Shown here one piece after another: positions 1-6,350 of a stretch of 9,069 nucleotides of DNA. Numbering within the stretch: the stretch's first letter is position 1; every line of letters begins with the position of its first letter. The notes under the pieces were generated by a model, which saw nothing but the letters and a program-made list of their open reading frames with translations, had not been told where the DNA came from and did no database searches. This DNA comes from JBDSTZ01 sp039927975. Lineage in GTDB: Bacteria; Pseudomonadota; Gammaproteobacteria; Burkholderiales; Burkholderiaceae_D. A program made the translations under genes and the position numbers. The stretch covers positions 1-9,069 of the forward strand of contig JBDSTZ010000474.1 of NCBI GenBank assembly GCA_039927975.1, in the 5' to 3' direction.

Positions 1-364
1 CGCTGCCGTGCACCGGCTTGCGGCCGTTCTTGCACAGGCCGCAGCGGGTGCAGGTGTCGATCGCACCGTCTAGCTGCTGCCAGTCCATCGCGGCGATGGC
101 GTCCTCGCCGACTTCTTCGGGCTGTGCCGGCTCGGCGGCTGGTGCTTTTGCGACTGGTGCCGATGCAGGTGCTGGTGCGACGGGCGCTGGTGCAGCTGGT
201 GCCTGAGCTATTGGTGCTGGTGCAGCCGGTGCTTCGGGCGCAAACGTTGCGGCCGCGGGCGCGTCGGACGGCGCCGGCTCGGCCGCCGGCTGGTCGCGCA
301 AGGTCCAGATCGGGCCGATGCCCATCTCGGTCAGGAAGGCGCTGTCGCGCGCCGACAGGCTCAC
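1..364 (-). CDS. Family 4 uracil-DNA glycosylase, N-terminal part (cut by window edge)
   Basis: Likely removes uracil from DNA as the first step of base excision repair. The 121 visible codons start at a GTG that overlaps the rimI stop (GTGA). The N-terminus begins MSLSARDSAFLTEMGIGPIW, as is usual for betaproteobacterial members of this family. A low-complexity Ala/Pro linker follows at about residues 26-82. The family core then begins (MDWQQLDGAIDTCTRCGLC) and contains C105, C108 and C111. At least two of these should be 4Fe-4S ligands, and the following KPVHGS fits the conserved region after them. The catalytic motifs and remaining cysteines lie beyond the window. It is the third gene of a tsaB-rimI-udg operon and is probably translationally coupled to rimI. 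The family assignment rests on the Cys cluster, the N-terminus and the gene order. The linker uses GCA/CCA codons, unlike the GCG/CCG-rich neighbours. Confidence 0.82.
   Translation of the reverse strand, partial: MSLSARDSAFLTEMGIGPIWTLRDQPAAEPAPSDAPAAATFAPEAPAAPAPIAQAPAAPAPVAPAPASAPVAKAPAAEPAQPEEVGEDAIAAMDWQQLDGAIDTCTRCGLCKNGRKPVHGS
139..223. repeat. Imperfect CTGGTGC repeats encoding the Ala/Pro linker
   Basis: Six copies of CTGGTGC (GCACCAG on the coding minus strand) lie within 85 bp, separated by short variable spacers. They encode the APAAPAP-like part of the linker in the uracil-DNA glycosylase gene. The Ala and Pro codons here are mostly GCA and CCA, whereas flanking coding sequence prefers GCG/GCC and CCG. 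This suggests expansion by slippage or recombination rather than selection on codon use. Confidence 0.7.
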
Positions 365-831
365 AGGATGTACCTCATCACGATCGCGTCCTCGCGCTGG
401 CCGTTGTGGGCCGGATAGTATGCCTTGCGGCGGCCGATTTCGACAAAACCATAGCGTTCGTAGATTTTCTGCGCGCGCACGTTCGAGGGCCGCACTTCGA
501 GCAGCACGGAGATCGCGCCGAGGCCGCGCGCGCAGGCCGCCACCTTGTCGAGCAGGTACAGGCCGATGCCGCCGCGCTGGCGGTCGGACGCCACCGCCAC
601 GTTGAGCAGGTGCGCTTCGTCGAGGGCGCCCATCAGCAGGAAGTAACCGATCAGCTTGCCCTGCTCGTCGCGCAGCACCCAGGCGGCGTATCCGCTGGCC
701 AGCGAATCGGCGAAGTTCCCGCGCGACCAGGGGTGCGGATAGACCGCCAGTTCGAGCTGCAAGACCTCGTCGATATCGGCCGGCGTCATCGGCGCGTAGT
801 CGAACAGCTCGCGGTCGGGGACGGCGTTCAT
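361..831 (-). CDS. rimI: Ribosomal-protein-alanine N-acetyltransferase RimI (GNAT family)
   Basis: A GNAT acetyltransferase of 156 residues that transfers acetyl from acetyl-CoA to the N-terminal alanine of ribosomal protein S18; some family members also acetylate other proteins. The acetyl-CoA pyrophosphate loop is visible as QRGGIG at residues 85-90, after the beta-strand HLLNVAVASD. LLEVRPSN carries E112 and KIYERYGF carries Y124. These have the same spacing as the catalytic Glu103/Tyr115 pair described for Salmonella RimI. The C-terminus YYPAHNGQREDAIVMRYIL matches the usual family ending. The ATG at 831 overlaps the tsaB stop (ATGA) and gives a normal family length. A longer open frame upstream only shadows tsaB. 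The tsaB-rimI pairing is common in proteobacteria and supports the assignment. Confidence 0.95.
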   Translation of the reverse strand: MNAVPDRELFDYAPMTPADIDEVLQLELAVYPHPWSRGNFADSLASGYAAWVLRDEQGKLIGYFLLMGALDEAHLLNVAVASDRQRGGIGLYLLDKVAACARGLGAISVLLEVRPSNVRAQKIYERYGFVEIGRRKAYYPAHNGQREDAIVMRYIL

Positions 832-1547
832 GCGGCGGCCTTGGCGGCGTTGATCACCAGCCGCTCGGCGCTGGTGAAGGCGATCTTGTTGCGCAGGTAG
901 AGCGGCTGGGCCTCGGCCGCGCTGACGCCGCGCCCGGCCGCCAGTTCGGCCTGGGCCAGCTCGGCCACCTGGGCCGCGTGCGGCATGATGGCCGGCAGCG
1001 CGCCGGCGAACTCCTCGCCGGCATACGCTTGCGGGTAGGCGCCGAGGCCGTTGCCGCAGGCGGTGAACGGCCTGGCCACCGGCGTGACCGCCTCGGGCGC
1101 GCACAGCGCCGCTTCGGCCAGCACTACCCAATTGCCGTCGGCCGTGGCGTCGAAGCGGTACTGCGCCCAATACACTTCGCCCATGCGCGCGTCGAGCACC
1201 GGCAGCACGCAGGTGGCGCCGGTTTGCTGATGGCAGGCCAGCGCCATCGCGGCCAGGGTGTTCACCGCCAGCACCGGCAGGCCGGCGCCGAAAGCGAGGC
1301 CCTGGGCGATGCCGCAGGCGGTGCGCACGCCGGTAAACGAGCCGGGACCGGCGCCGAAAGCGATGGCGTCGCAGTCGCGCAGCGCGATGCCGGCTTCGGC
1401 CAGCACCTCTTGCACCATTGGCAAAATGGACTGGGAATGGGTGCGCACGCCGGACGACTCGCGCGCGATCACGGCCGCGCCGGCGCCCCGGTGCAGCGCG
1501 CAGGAGGCCAGTTCGGACGAGGTTTCAATGGCAAGGATGATAGGCAT
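828..1547 (-). CDS. tsaB: tRNA threonylcarbamoyladenosine biosynthesis protein TsaB
   Basis: A 239-residue ASKHA-fold protein (YeaZ family). It partners TsaD and TsaE to place the threonylcarbamoyl group on A37 of ANN-decoding tRNAs (t6A) and acts as scaffold rather than catalyst. Family marks are the N-terminal strand ILAIETSS, the loop GPGSFTGVR at residues 67-75, DARMGEVYWAQY at 119-130 and the C-terminal QPLYLRN at 214-220. The chosen start MPIILAIETS fits the family exactly. An in-frame extension upstream (to 1715) would run through the divergent gene and looks unrelated. No Shine-Dalgarno sequence precedes the ATG; instead TAAAAT lies 7 nt upstream, suggesting a leaderless mRNA. It is the first gene of the operon with rimI and the uracil-DNA glycosylase. 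Confidence 0.95.
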   Translation of the reverse strand: MPIILAIETSSELASCALHRGAGAAVIARESSGVRTHSQSILPMVQEVLAEAGIALRDCDAIAFGAGPGSFTGVRTACGIAQGLAFGAGLPVLAVNTLAAMALACHQQTGATCVLPVLDARMGEVYWAQYRFDATADGNWVVLAEAALCAPEAVTPVARPFTACGNGLGAYPQAYAGEEFAGALPAIMPHAAQVAELAQAELAAGRGVSAAEAQPLYLRNKIAFTSAERLVINAAKAAA

Positions 1548-1554
1548 GGCGCGT

Positions 1555-1560
1555 ATTTTA
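1555..1560 (-). promoter_or_regulatory. -10-like hexamer TAAAAT of tsaB operon, 7 nt before the start codon
   Basis: On the minus strand TAAAAT (five of six matches to TATAAT) is followed by 7 nt and then the tsaB ATG. Transcription would begin at or within 1-2 nt of the ATG. The -35 region is weak (TTCTGC at 17 bp). No ribosome-binding site lies between hexamer and ATG. Confidence 0.5.
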
Positions 1561-1598
1561 ACCCGGCCACCGTCCCGGCAGAAGCGCCGGCCGCGTTG

Positions 1599-1604
1599 TA
1601 GAAT
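1599..1604 (+). promoter_or_regulatory. -10-like hexamer TAGAAT of the thioredoxin-fold gene, 7 nt before a start codon
   Basis: TAGAAT lies exactly 7 nt upstream of the ATG at 1612, mirroring the arrangement in front of tsaB. No clear -35 element is seen, and no Shine-Dalgarno sequence precedes 1612 or the alternative ATG at 1621. If transcription starts at 1611-1612, the mRNA is leaderless. Confidence 0.45.
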
Positions 1605-1611
1605 GCGATCC

Positions 1612-2037
1612 ATGCACAGCATGACACTCGACGATGACAACCGCGCCACCCTGGCCGGCGCCCTGGACGGCGGCGGCTGGGTGGTGGCCTGCCTGTGCGC
1701 CGGCTGGTGCGGCACCTGCGGCAGCTACCGCGCCAGCTTCGACCAGCTGGCGGCGCGCCACCCGCACACCCAGTTCGTCTGGATCGACATCGAAGACCAG
1801 TCCGAGGTGGTGGGCGACCTCGACGTCGAGAACTTCCCCACCCTTCTCATGCAGCGCGGCGACACGGTGGCCTTCTTCGGCACCATGCTGCCCGATCCGG
1901 TGCTGGCCGAGCGTCTGCTGCAGGCCCAGACCAGCCAGTCCGACGGCGAGCTGGCGCGCCAGGCGGCCAGCAGCGCCGAGCGGCGCGAATGGCAGCAGCT
2001 GTGCAATCTGCGCACGCTGCTGGCGGCGGCGGGCTAG
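1612..2037 (+). CDS. Thioredoxin family protein (CGTC active site)
   Basis: A 141-residue thioredoxin-fold protein. The redox motif WCGTC places the active-site cysteines at C33 and C36 in the context CAGWCGTCGSYRASFDQLA. FVWIDIEDQSEVVGDLDVENFPT follows the family pattern with cis-proline P76. There is no signal peptide, so it is probably cytoplasmic and reduces disulfides or acts as an oxidoreductase of unknown substrate. A C-terminal extension of about 35 residues, rich in Ala, Gln and Arg, follows the fold and has no recognised motif. ATGs at 1603, 1612 and 1621 are in frame. I chose 1612 because it sits 7 nt after a -10-like hexamer; the 1603 ATG overlaps that hexamer, and 1621 cannot be excluded. 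It is divergent from tsaB with only 64 bp between starts. Confidence 0.85.
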   Translation: MHSMTLDDDNRATLAGALDGGGWVVACLCAGWCGTCGSYRASFDQLAARHPHTQFVWIDIEDQSEVVGDLDVENFPTLLMQRGDTVAFFGTMLPDPVLAERLLQAQTSQSDGELARQAASSAERREWQQLCNLRTLLAAAG

Positions 2038-2077
2038 GCAACAGTTCGGCGCCGATGCCAGTTCCGGCGCAAGATAG

Positions 2078-2096
2078 CCTCACCATAGCTGTGAGG
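2078..2096. promoter_or_regulatory. Inverted repeat CCTCAC-N7-GTGAGG upstream of vapB, candidate operator
   Basis: A perfect 6+6 bp inverted repeat with a 7-nt spacer lies 8 bp upstream of the vapB-like start. Its right arm merges with the Shine-Dalgarno sequence (GAGGAG, 2093-2098). VapB-type antitoxins commonly autorepress by binding palindromes near their own start, so this is a plausible operator. It could also form an RNA hairpin that masks the ribosome-binding site. Confidence 0.4.
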
Positions 2097-2104
2097 AGAA
2101 GACA

Positions 2105-2314
2105 ATGAGAGCGACTGTCACGATCGATGACGAGCTGTACAACAAGGCGCTCGAACTAGCCGATCCCGACATGGACAAGGCCGATATCTTCCGGGAAGCT
2201 TTGAAGACGTTCGTGCGCGTCCAGGCCGGGAAGCGTTTGGCAGCGCTGGGAGGCGCCATGCCCGGGATCGAAGGCGTGCCGCGCCGGCGCGCCAGACCCC
2301 GGCCGCCACCATGA
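2105..2314 (+). CDS. VapB-type antitoxin (type II toxin-antitoxin), probably orphan
   Basis: A 69-residue protein starting MRATVTIDDELYNKALELA, typical of the VapB/DUF2191 antitoxins that begin with a short DNA-binding beta strand. A helix (ADIFREALKTFVRVQAGKR) and the conserved LAALGGAMPGIEGVPRRR C-terminal toxin-binding segment follow. In an intact pair it would neutralise a VapC PIN-domain ribonuclease and autorepress the operon. A strong ribosome-binding site GAGGAG sits 6 nt before the ATG. Its stop overlaps an ATG (ATGA), as usual for a vapBC pair, but the downstream frame keeps only the first VapC-like codons. The extra ARPRPPP tail may be a variant end. Whether it now serves another VapC in trans cannot be seen from this window. 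Confidence 0.8.
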   Translation: MRATVTIDDELYNKALELADPDMDKADIFREALKTFVRVQAGKRLAALGGAMPGIEGVPRRRARPRPPP

Positions 2315-2337
2315 CCGGCGTCGTCATCGACACAGCG
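2311..2337 (+). pseudogene. Remnant of vapC toxin: N-terminal codons only
   Basis: An ATG overlapping the vapB stop opens MTGVVIDTA, which resembles the first strand of a PIN-domain VapC, including the Asp of the usual V-D-T-S start that belongs to the metal-binding active site. After these nine codons no VapC similarity is visible. The frame continues as NGTRNRRLPPHHPRG and runs into the 3' end of the convergent GGDEF-EAL gene, stopping at 2460. A normal VapC has about 130 residues, so most of the gene appears deleted. The call rests on a short match plus the expected position and overlap. Confidence 0.55.
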
Positions 2338-2372
2338 GCGAACGGGACGCGGAACCGGCGTCTTCCTCCGCA

Positions 2373-5300
2373 TCACCCCCGGGGCGCGGCCGCAATCAGT
2401 TCCACAGCGCCGCTGCTCCAGCGTTCCAGCACCGCCTGCGCGGTCACCGGCCGGCTGTAGAAGAAGCCCTGCGCCAGGTTGCAGCCGTGACGCAGCAGGA
2501 AGGCGACCTGCTCCTCGTTCTCGACGCCCTCGGCGATCACCGACAGGTTCAGGCTCTTGCCGAGCTGGATGATGGCGATCGTGATCGCCTCGTCGTTGAT
2601 GTCGGTCGAGATGTCCTTGATGAAGCTGCGGTCGATCTTGAGGGTCTGCACCGGCAGCTGCTTGAGGTAGGCCAGCGACGAATAGCCGGTGCCGAAATCG
2701 TCGATCGCCAGGCCCACGCCGATCGAATGCAGGTCGTTGATGAACACCAGCGCGTCGCCGGTGTTCATGATGACCGACTCGGTCACCTCCAGTTGCAGGC
2801 GCTGCGGTTCGAGCCCGGTCTGGTCGAGGATCGCGGCGACCATGTTGACGATGCTGCCGCGCTCAAACTGCTTGACCGACAGGTTGACGGCGACCTTCGG
2901 CACGTGCAGCCCGGCTTCCTGCCAGCGGATCATCTGGCGGCACGACTCTTCCATCACCCACTTGCCGAGCTGGTTGATGAAGCCGGTGTCCTCGGCCAGC
3001 GGAATGAAGCGCACCGGCGGCACCAGGCCGAGTTCCGGATTCTCCCAGCGCACCAGCGCCTCGACCCCGATCAGGCGGCCGGTCTCGATTTCCACTTGCG
3101 GCTGGTAGTGCAGGAAGATCTCGTTCTTCTCGATCGAGCGGCGCAGCATCGCTTCCAGGCGCAGGCGCTCGACGCCTTCGCCGGTCATCGACGGCGCGTA
3201 GAACTGGTAGCCGTTGCGCCCGCGCGCCTTGGCCTGGTACATGGCGACGTCGGCGTTGCGGATCAACATATTGAGGTCGCTGGCGTCGTGCGGGAACAGG
3301 CTGATGCCCACGCTGCCGGTGACGAACAGCTCGTAATCGGCGACCATGAAGGGCCGCTCGAACATCAGCATCAGCTTCTCGGCCACACTGGCGGCGGCGC
3401 ATTGGCCGTCGATATTCTCCAGCAGGACGATGAATTCGTCGCCGCCCAGGCGCGCCAGGGTGTCGCCCTCGCGCAGCTGGCTGGCCAGCGACAGCGCCAC
3501 CTTCTTGAGCAGCTCGTCGCCGATGTGGTGGCCGAGCGTGTCGTTGACGTTCTTGAAGCGATCGAGGTCGATGAACAGGATTGCCAGCTGCTGGCTGTCG
3601 CGCGCCGAACGCAGCAAGGCGTGCTGCAGGCGGTCCTGGAACAGCAGGCGGTTCGGCAGCGCGGTCAGGGGATCGTGGTGGGCCATGTGGTCCAGCTTGT
3701 CCTGCGATTCCTTGACCTTGGTGATGTCGGAAAAGACCCCGACGTAATTGGTGATCTCGCCCTGGTTGTCGCGCACCGCCGACACCGTCAGCCATTCGAG
3801 ATACAGCTCGCCGTTCTTGCGGCGGTTCCAGATCTCGCCGCGCCAGAAGCCATGCTCGTCCAGCTCGGCCCACATGGCGCCGTGGAAGGCGTCGTCGTGG
3901 CGCTCGGAGCGCGCCAGGCGGGCGTCCTCGCCCAGCGCCTCGCTCTCGGTATAGCCGGTGATCTGGGTGAAGGCCGGGTTGATGGCGATGATGCGGCCGT
4001 CGGCGTCGATCACCATCACGCCGTCGGCGATGTGTTCGAGCACGGTGGCCGACAGGCGCAGTTTTTCCTCGGCCAGCTTGCGCTCGGTGACGTCGGCGAA
4101 CACCCAGATGCTGCCGTCGTTGGCGCGCTGGGCGTCGAGCGCGCAGATGCTCACCAGGCACCAGAACAGGCTGCCGTCGGCCCTGCGGTACTGGCGCTCT
4201 TCGGTGAAGTACTCGCCGGCGGCCAGGCTGGCGTTCTGCGCCTCGCCGGCCTGGCGGTAGCTGGCCTCGTCGCGGAACACCAGCGCAATCGAGCCGCCGG
4301 TCAGGTCGCCGTTGCTGTAGCCGAATAGTTCTTCGCAGCGGCGGTTGACCGACACCACGCGCTGATGGCGCACAAACATCACGCCGAACATCACGTTGTC
4401 GAGAATGGCGCTCTGCTCGGCCAGCAGGGCGGCGATGCGCATCTCGTTGTGCTTGCGTTCACTGATGTCGGCGATGATGCCGTCGACCCACAGGCTGTCG
4501 CCGCCGCCGACCCGCTGCGGCTGGCCGTTTTCCGACACCCAGCGCTCGGTGCCGAGGGCGTCGATGATGCGGTATTCGATCTCGTACGGGTGGCCGTCGG
4601 CGATGGCGTCGCGCACCAGGCGGCGCTGCATGCGGCGGTCTTCCGGGCAGATCAGCTCGGACCAGGCGTCGGTGGTGCTGCGCATGAGCAGCGCGGCGGG
4701 AAAGCCGCAGATGTCCTCGATGGCGTCGCTGACGAAATCGATCGAGCCGCCTGGGCGCACGCGGAACACCGCGCCCGGCACCTGGGTGACGATGGTGCGA
4801 AAGCGTTCCTCGCGCCGGCCGATGTCTTCGAACAGGTGCTTGACGGCGACCCGCATCTCTTCCATCTGGCCGGCCAGGCGGCCCAGTTCATCGCTGCCCT
4901 GCAGATCGAGCCGGGTTTCGAAGTCGCCGCGCGAGAGGCGGTCGGAAAAGGTCATCAGCTTGCGCAGGGGACGCAGCAGGCGCTTGTTGAGGAAGATGAC
5001 GATCAGCAGCAGCGAGATGCCGAGCTGGCTGGCCAACACCTTGGCGTAACTGATCTGCTTGGCGTGCAATTCCTGCTGGCTGCGGGCGTCGTCCATGGCC
5101 AGCACGATGCGGCCAATGCGCTCGCCGCGCACGACGATGGCGCGCTCGGTGGTGTAAACATTGCCACTGCGCCCACGCGGCGATTCGACATTCATGAACT
5201 GGGCGTCGGTCTGGCCGTGCACCTGCACTTGCAGCACGGCGGGGTCGCGCATGACGGCGTCGACCAGCGAGCGGGCCGATTCGGCGTTCATATTCCACAG

Positions 5301-5525
5301 CGACTCCTGCATGCCCAGCGCCAGGATGTCGGCGTTGCGCTGCAGCGATTCGTTGAGGGTGGCGCGCGCCGCCTCGCTCTCCTGCACCCCGAGCAGGCGG
5401 TAGCTGCCGATCATCGCCGGCACGAGCATCCCCCCGATCACTACCAGCAGGAGCGAACCGTAAATGGACAGGCCATTGAGTTTGTTCAGCCAGTGGCGCA
5501 TGCCGCGTGTGGCTGAATTAGTCAT
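2373..5525 (-). CDS. Membrane-bound HAMP-PAS-PAS-PAS-GGDEF-EAL cyclic-di-GMP protein
   Basis: A 1050-residue inner-membrane protein that can in principle both make and degrade cyclic di-GMP. Order: TM1 at about 20-41; periplasmic sensor region 42-164; TM2 165-179; HAMP 180-229; three PAS domains near 239-359, 367-484 and 489-604; GGDEF 609-774; EAL 800-1034. The active-site GGDEF is intact at 694-698, with the inhibitory RxxD (REGD, 685-688) five residues ahead. The EAL domain keeps EAL at 822-824, NLS at 881-883, E913 in VTES, DDFGTGYSSL from 942, K963, AEGVE at 998-1002 and QGF at 1019. The phosphodiesterase therefore looks catalytically competent. The start ATG at 5525 is the first in-frame ATG, but it lacks a good ribosome-binding site; ATG at 5501 is an alternative. 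It is divergent from the DUF1993 gene and convergent with vapB. The sensed signal is unknown. Confidence 0.93.
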   Translation of the reverse strand: MTNSATRGMRHWLNKLNGLSIYGSLLLVVIGGMLVPAMIGSYRLLGVQESEAARATLNESLQRNADILALGMQESLWNMNAESARSLVDAVMRDPAVLQVQVHGQTDAQFMNVESPRGRSGNVYTTERAIVVRGERIGRIVLAMDDARSQQELHAKQISYAKVLASQLGISLLLIVIFLNKRLLRPLRKLMTFSDRLSRGDFETRLDLQGSDELGRLAGQMEEMRVAVKHLFEDIGRREERFRTIVTQVPGAVFRVRPGGSIDFVSDAIEDICGFPAALLMRSTTDAWSELICPEDRRMQRRLVRDAIADGHPYEIEYRIIDALGTERWVSENGQPQRVGGGDSLWVDGIIADISERKHNEMRIAALLAEQSAILDNVMFGVMFVRHQRVVSVNRRCEELFGYSNGDLTGGSIALVFRDEASYRQAGEAQNASLAAGEYFTEERQYRRADGSLFWCLVSICALDAQRANDGSIWVFADVTERKLAEEKLRLSATVLEHIADGVMVIDADGRIIAINPAFTQITGYTESEALGEDARLARSERHDDAFHGAMWAELDEHGFWRGEIWNRRKNGELYLEWLTVSAVRDNQGEITNYVGVFSDITKVKESQDKLDHMAHHDPLTALPNRLLFQDRLQHALLRSARDSQQLAILFIDLDRFKNVNDTLGHHIGDELLKKVALSLASQLREGDTLARLGGDEFIVLLENIDGQCAAASVAEKLMLMFERPFMVADYELFVTGSVGISLFPHDASDLNMLIRNADVAMYQAKARGRNGYQFYAPSMTGEGVERLRLEAMLRRSIEKNEIFLHYQPQVEIETGRLIGVEALVRWENPELGLVPPVRFIPLAEDTGFINQLGKWVMEESCRQMIRWQEAGLHVPKVAVNLSVKQFERGSIVNMVAAILDQTGLEPQRLQLEVTESVIMNTGDALVFINDLHSIGVGLAIDDFGTGYSSLAYLKQLPVQTLKIDRSFIKDISTDINDEAITIAIIQLGKSLNLSVIAEGVENEEQVAFLLRHGCNLAQGFFYSRPVTAQAVLERWSSGAVELIAAAPRG

Positions 5526-5609
5526 GCATACACAGTACAAGCATGTGATCGTGATCCCCGGTGCGCCGAGGCCTTTTTCGTTATATGTGTTAAGTGTTCC
5601 CCTTCGGTA

Positions 5610-5638
5610 ATTATCATGGATAAACAAGTACAAGTCAC
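5610..5638 (-). promoter_or_regulatory. Candidate sigma-70 promoter of the GGDEF-EAL gene
   Basis: On the minus strand GTGACT (5638-5633) and GATAAT (5615-5610) are separated by 17 bp, matching the -35 and -10 consensus at four and five of six positions. A second -10-like TATAAC lies at 5585-5580, closer to the gene but with no clear -35. The first would give a leader of about 78 nt before the ATG at 5525. Confidence 0.4.
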
Positions 5639-5717
5639 GAAAAGCCGCGTCGCGTGCGCCGATTCCTGCTTCCGAAATGTCTCAATTGCAGCATCGTCTG
5701 CACGAACCCTAGCAACT

Positions 5718-5726
5718 TGTTATGAT
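5718..5726 (+). promoter_or_regulatory. Extended -10 promoter element of the DUF1993 gene
   Basis: TGTTATGAT is a TGn extended -10 with TATGAT matching TATAAT at five of six positions. It lies 30 bp upstream of the DUF1993 ATG. The -35 region (near 5698-5703) is poor, which is tolerated with an extended -10. Expected transcript start is about 5733, giving a leader of roughly 24 nt that carries the ribosome-binding site. Confidence 0.5.
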
Positions 5727-5756
5727 CGTTGCACTTTTTCTGAAAGGGATACCTCC

Positions 5757-6263
5757 ATGACGTTTTCCATGTACTCGGCTTCGGTGCCGGTTTTCACCCA
5801 AATCCTCGGCAGCCTGTCGGCCATCATCGACAAGGCCGAAGCCCACGCGGCGGAAAAGAAGATCGATCCGGCCGCCCTGCTGCAGGCGCGCCTGTACCCG
5901 GACATGTTTGCCTTCGCCCGCCAGATCCAGGTGGCGGCCGACTTCGCCAAGGGCGCGTCGGCCCGGCTGGCCGGCGTCGAAGTGCCAAAATATGAAGACA
6001 CCGAGCAGAGCTTCGCCGACCTGAAGGAGCGCATCGCCAAGACGCTCGCCTTTATCGCCTCGCTGCCACAGGACGGCGTGGAAGCGAGCGCCCAGCGCGA
6101 CATCACCACCGGCAGCGGCGCCAACGCCAAGCAGTTCAAGGGACAGACCTACCTGGTCCATTACGCGCTGCCCCACTTCTATTTCCACGCGACGACCGCG
6201 TACGACATCCTGCGTCACAATGGCGTGGAAGTGGGCAAGAAGGATTTTATCGGCAGTTATTGA
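5757..6263 (+). CDS. DUF1993 family protein
   Basis: A 168-residue protein of the DUF1993 family, which has no established biochemical role. Recognisable family segments are MYSASVPVFTQILGSLSAII at the N-terminus, KIDPAALLQARLYPDMFAFA at 35-54, KGASARLAGVE at 65-75 and FKGQTYLVHYALPHFYFHAT at 127-146. TAYDILRHNGVEVGKKDFIG follows at the end. The predicted fold is a helical bundle related to DinB/YfiT-like proteins. Histidines H135, H140, H144 and H154 are conserved-looking candidates for metal binding, but that is inference. The start at 5757 has AAAGGG 8 nt upstream and matches the usual family length. A longer in-frame extension back to 5616 has no ribosome-binding site and spans the promoter. 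There is no signal peptide, so it is likely cytoplasmic. Confidence 0.9.
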   Translation: MTFSMYSASVPVFTQILGSLSAIIDKAEAHAAEKKIDPAALLQARLYPDMFAFARQIQVAADFAKGASARLAGVEVPKYEDTEQSFADLKERIAKTLAFIASLPQDGVEASAQRDITTGSGANAKQFKGQTYLVHYALPHFYFHATTAYDILRHNGVEVGKKDFIGSY

Positions 6264-6277
6264 TACTTGGGATTGGG

Positions 6278-6303
6278 CCGGACCACTTGCAGAGGGTGGT
6301 CGG
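6278..6303. terminator. Hairpin just after the DUF1993 stop, possible terminator
   Basis: GACCAC (6281-6286) pairs with GTGGTC (6296-6301) across a 9-nt loop. Two extra G-C pairs follow past a single bulged G. It starts 15 bp after the stop codon. No T-run follows, so intrinsic termination is uncertain. Confidence 0.25.
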
Positions 6304-6350
6304 CTCGTCCGCCGTCAAGGGCGCGGCAGTTTCAGACTGCGAGCGAGTTC

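Noticed and set aside
139..223. CRISPR-like or VNTR array from the repeated CTGGTGC words
   Set aside because: Spacers are too short and irregular, and the repeats encode an in-frame Ala/Pro linker.
1548..1715. In-frame N-terminal extension of tsaB
   Set aside because: The extension is low-complexity, lies across the divergent thioredoxin-fold gene, and the family begins at MPIILAIETS.
2487..4328. 613-codon open frame on the plus strand inside the GGDEF-EAL gene
   Set aside because: It is the antisense shadow of a clearly real gene; its His/Asp/Ala/Gln-rich composition is typical of the complement of GC-rich coding sequence and no family is recognisable.
4365..5516. 383-codon plus-strand open frame opposite the N-terminal half of the GGDEF-EAL gene
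   Set aside because: Same reason: an antisense shadow with no domain, while the minus strand encodes transmembrane, HAMP and PAS sequence.
5616..5756. In-frame extension of the DUF1993 gene to an upstream ATG
   Set aside because: No ribosome-binding site, no family similarity, and it includes the extended -10 promoter; ATG 5757 has AAAGGG at good spacing.
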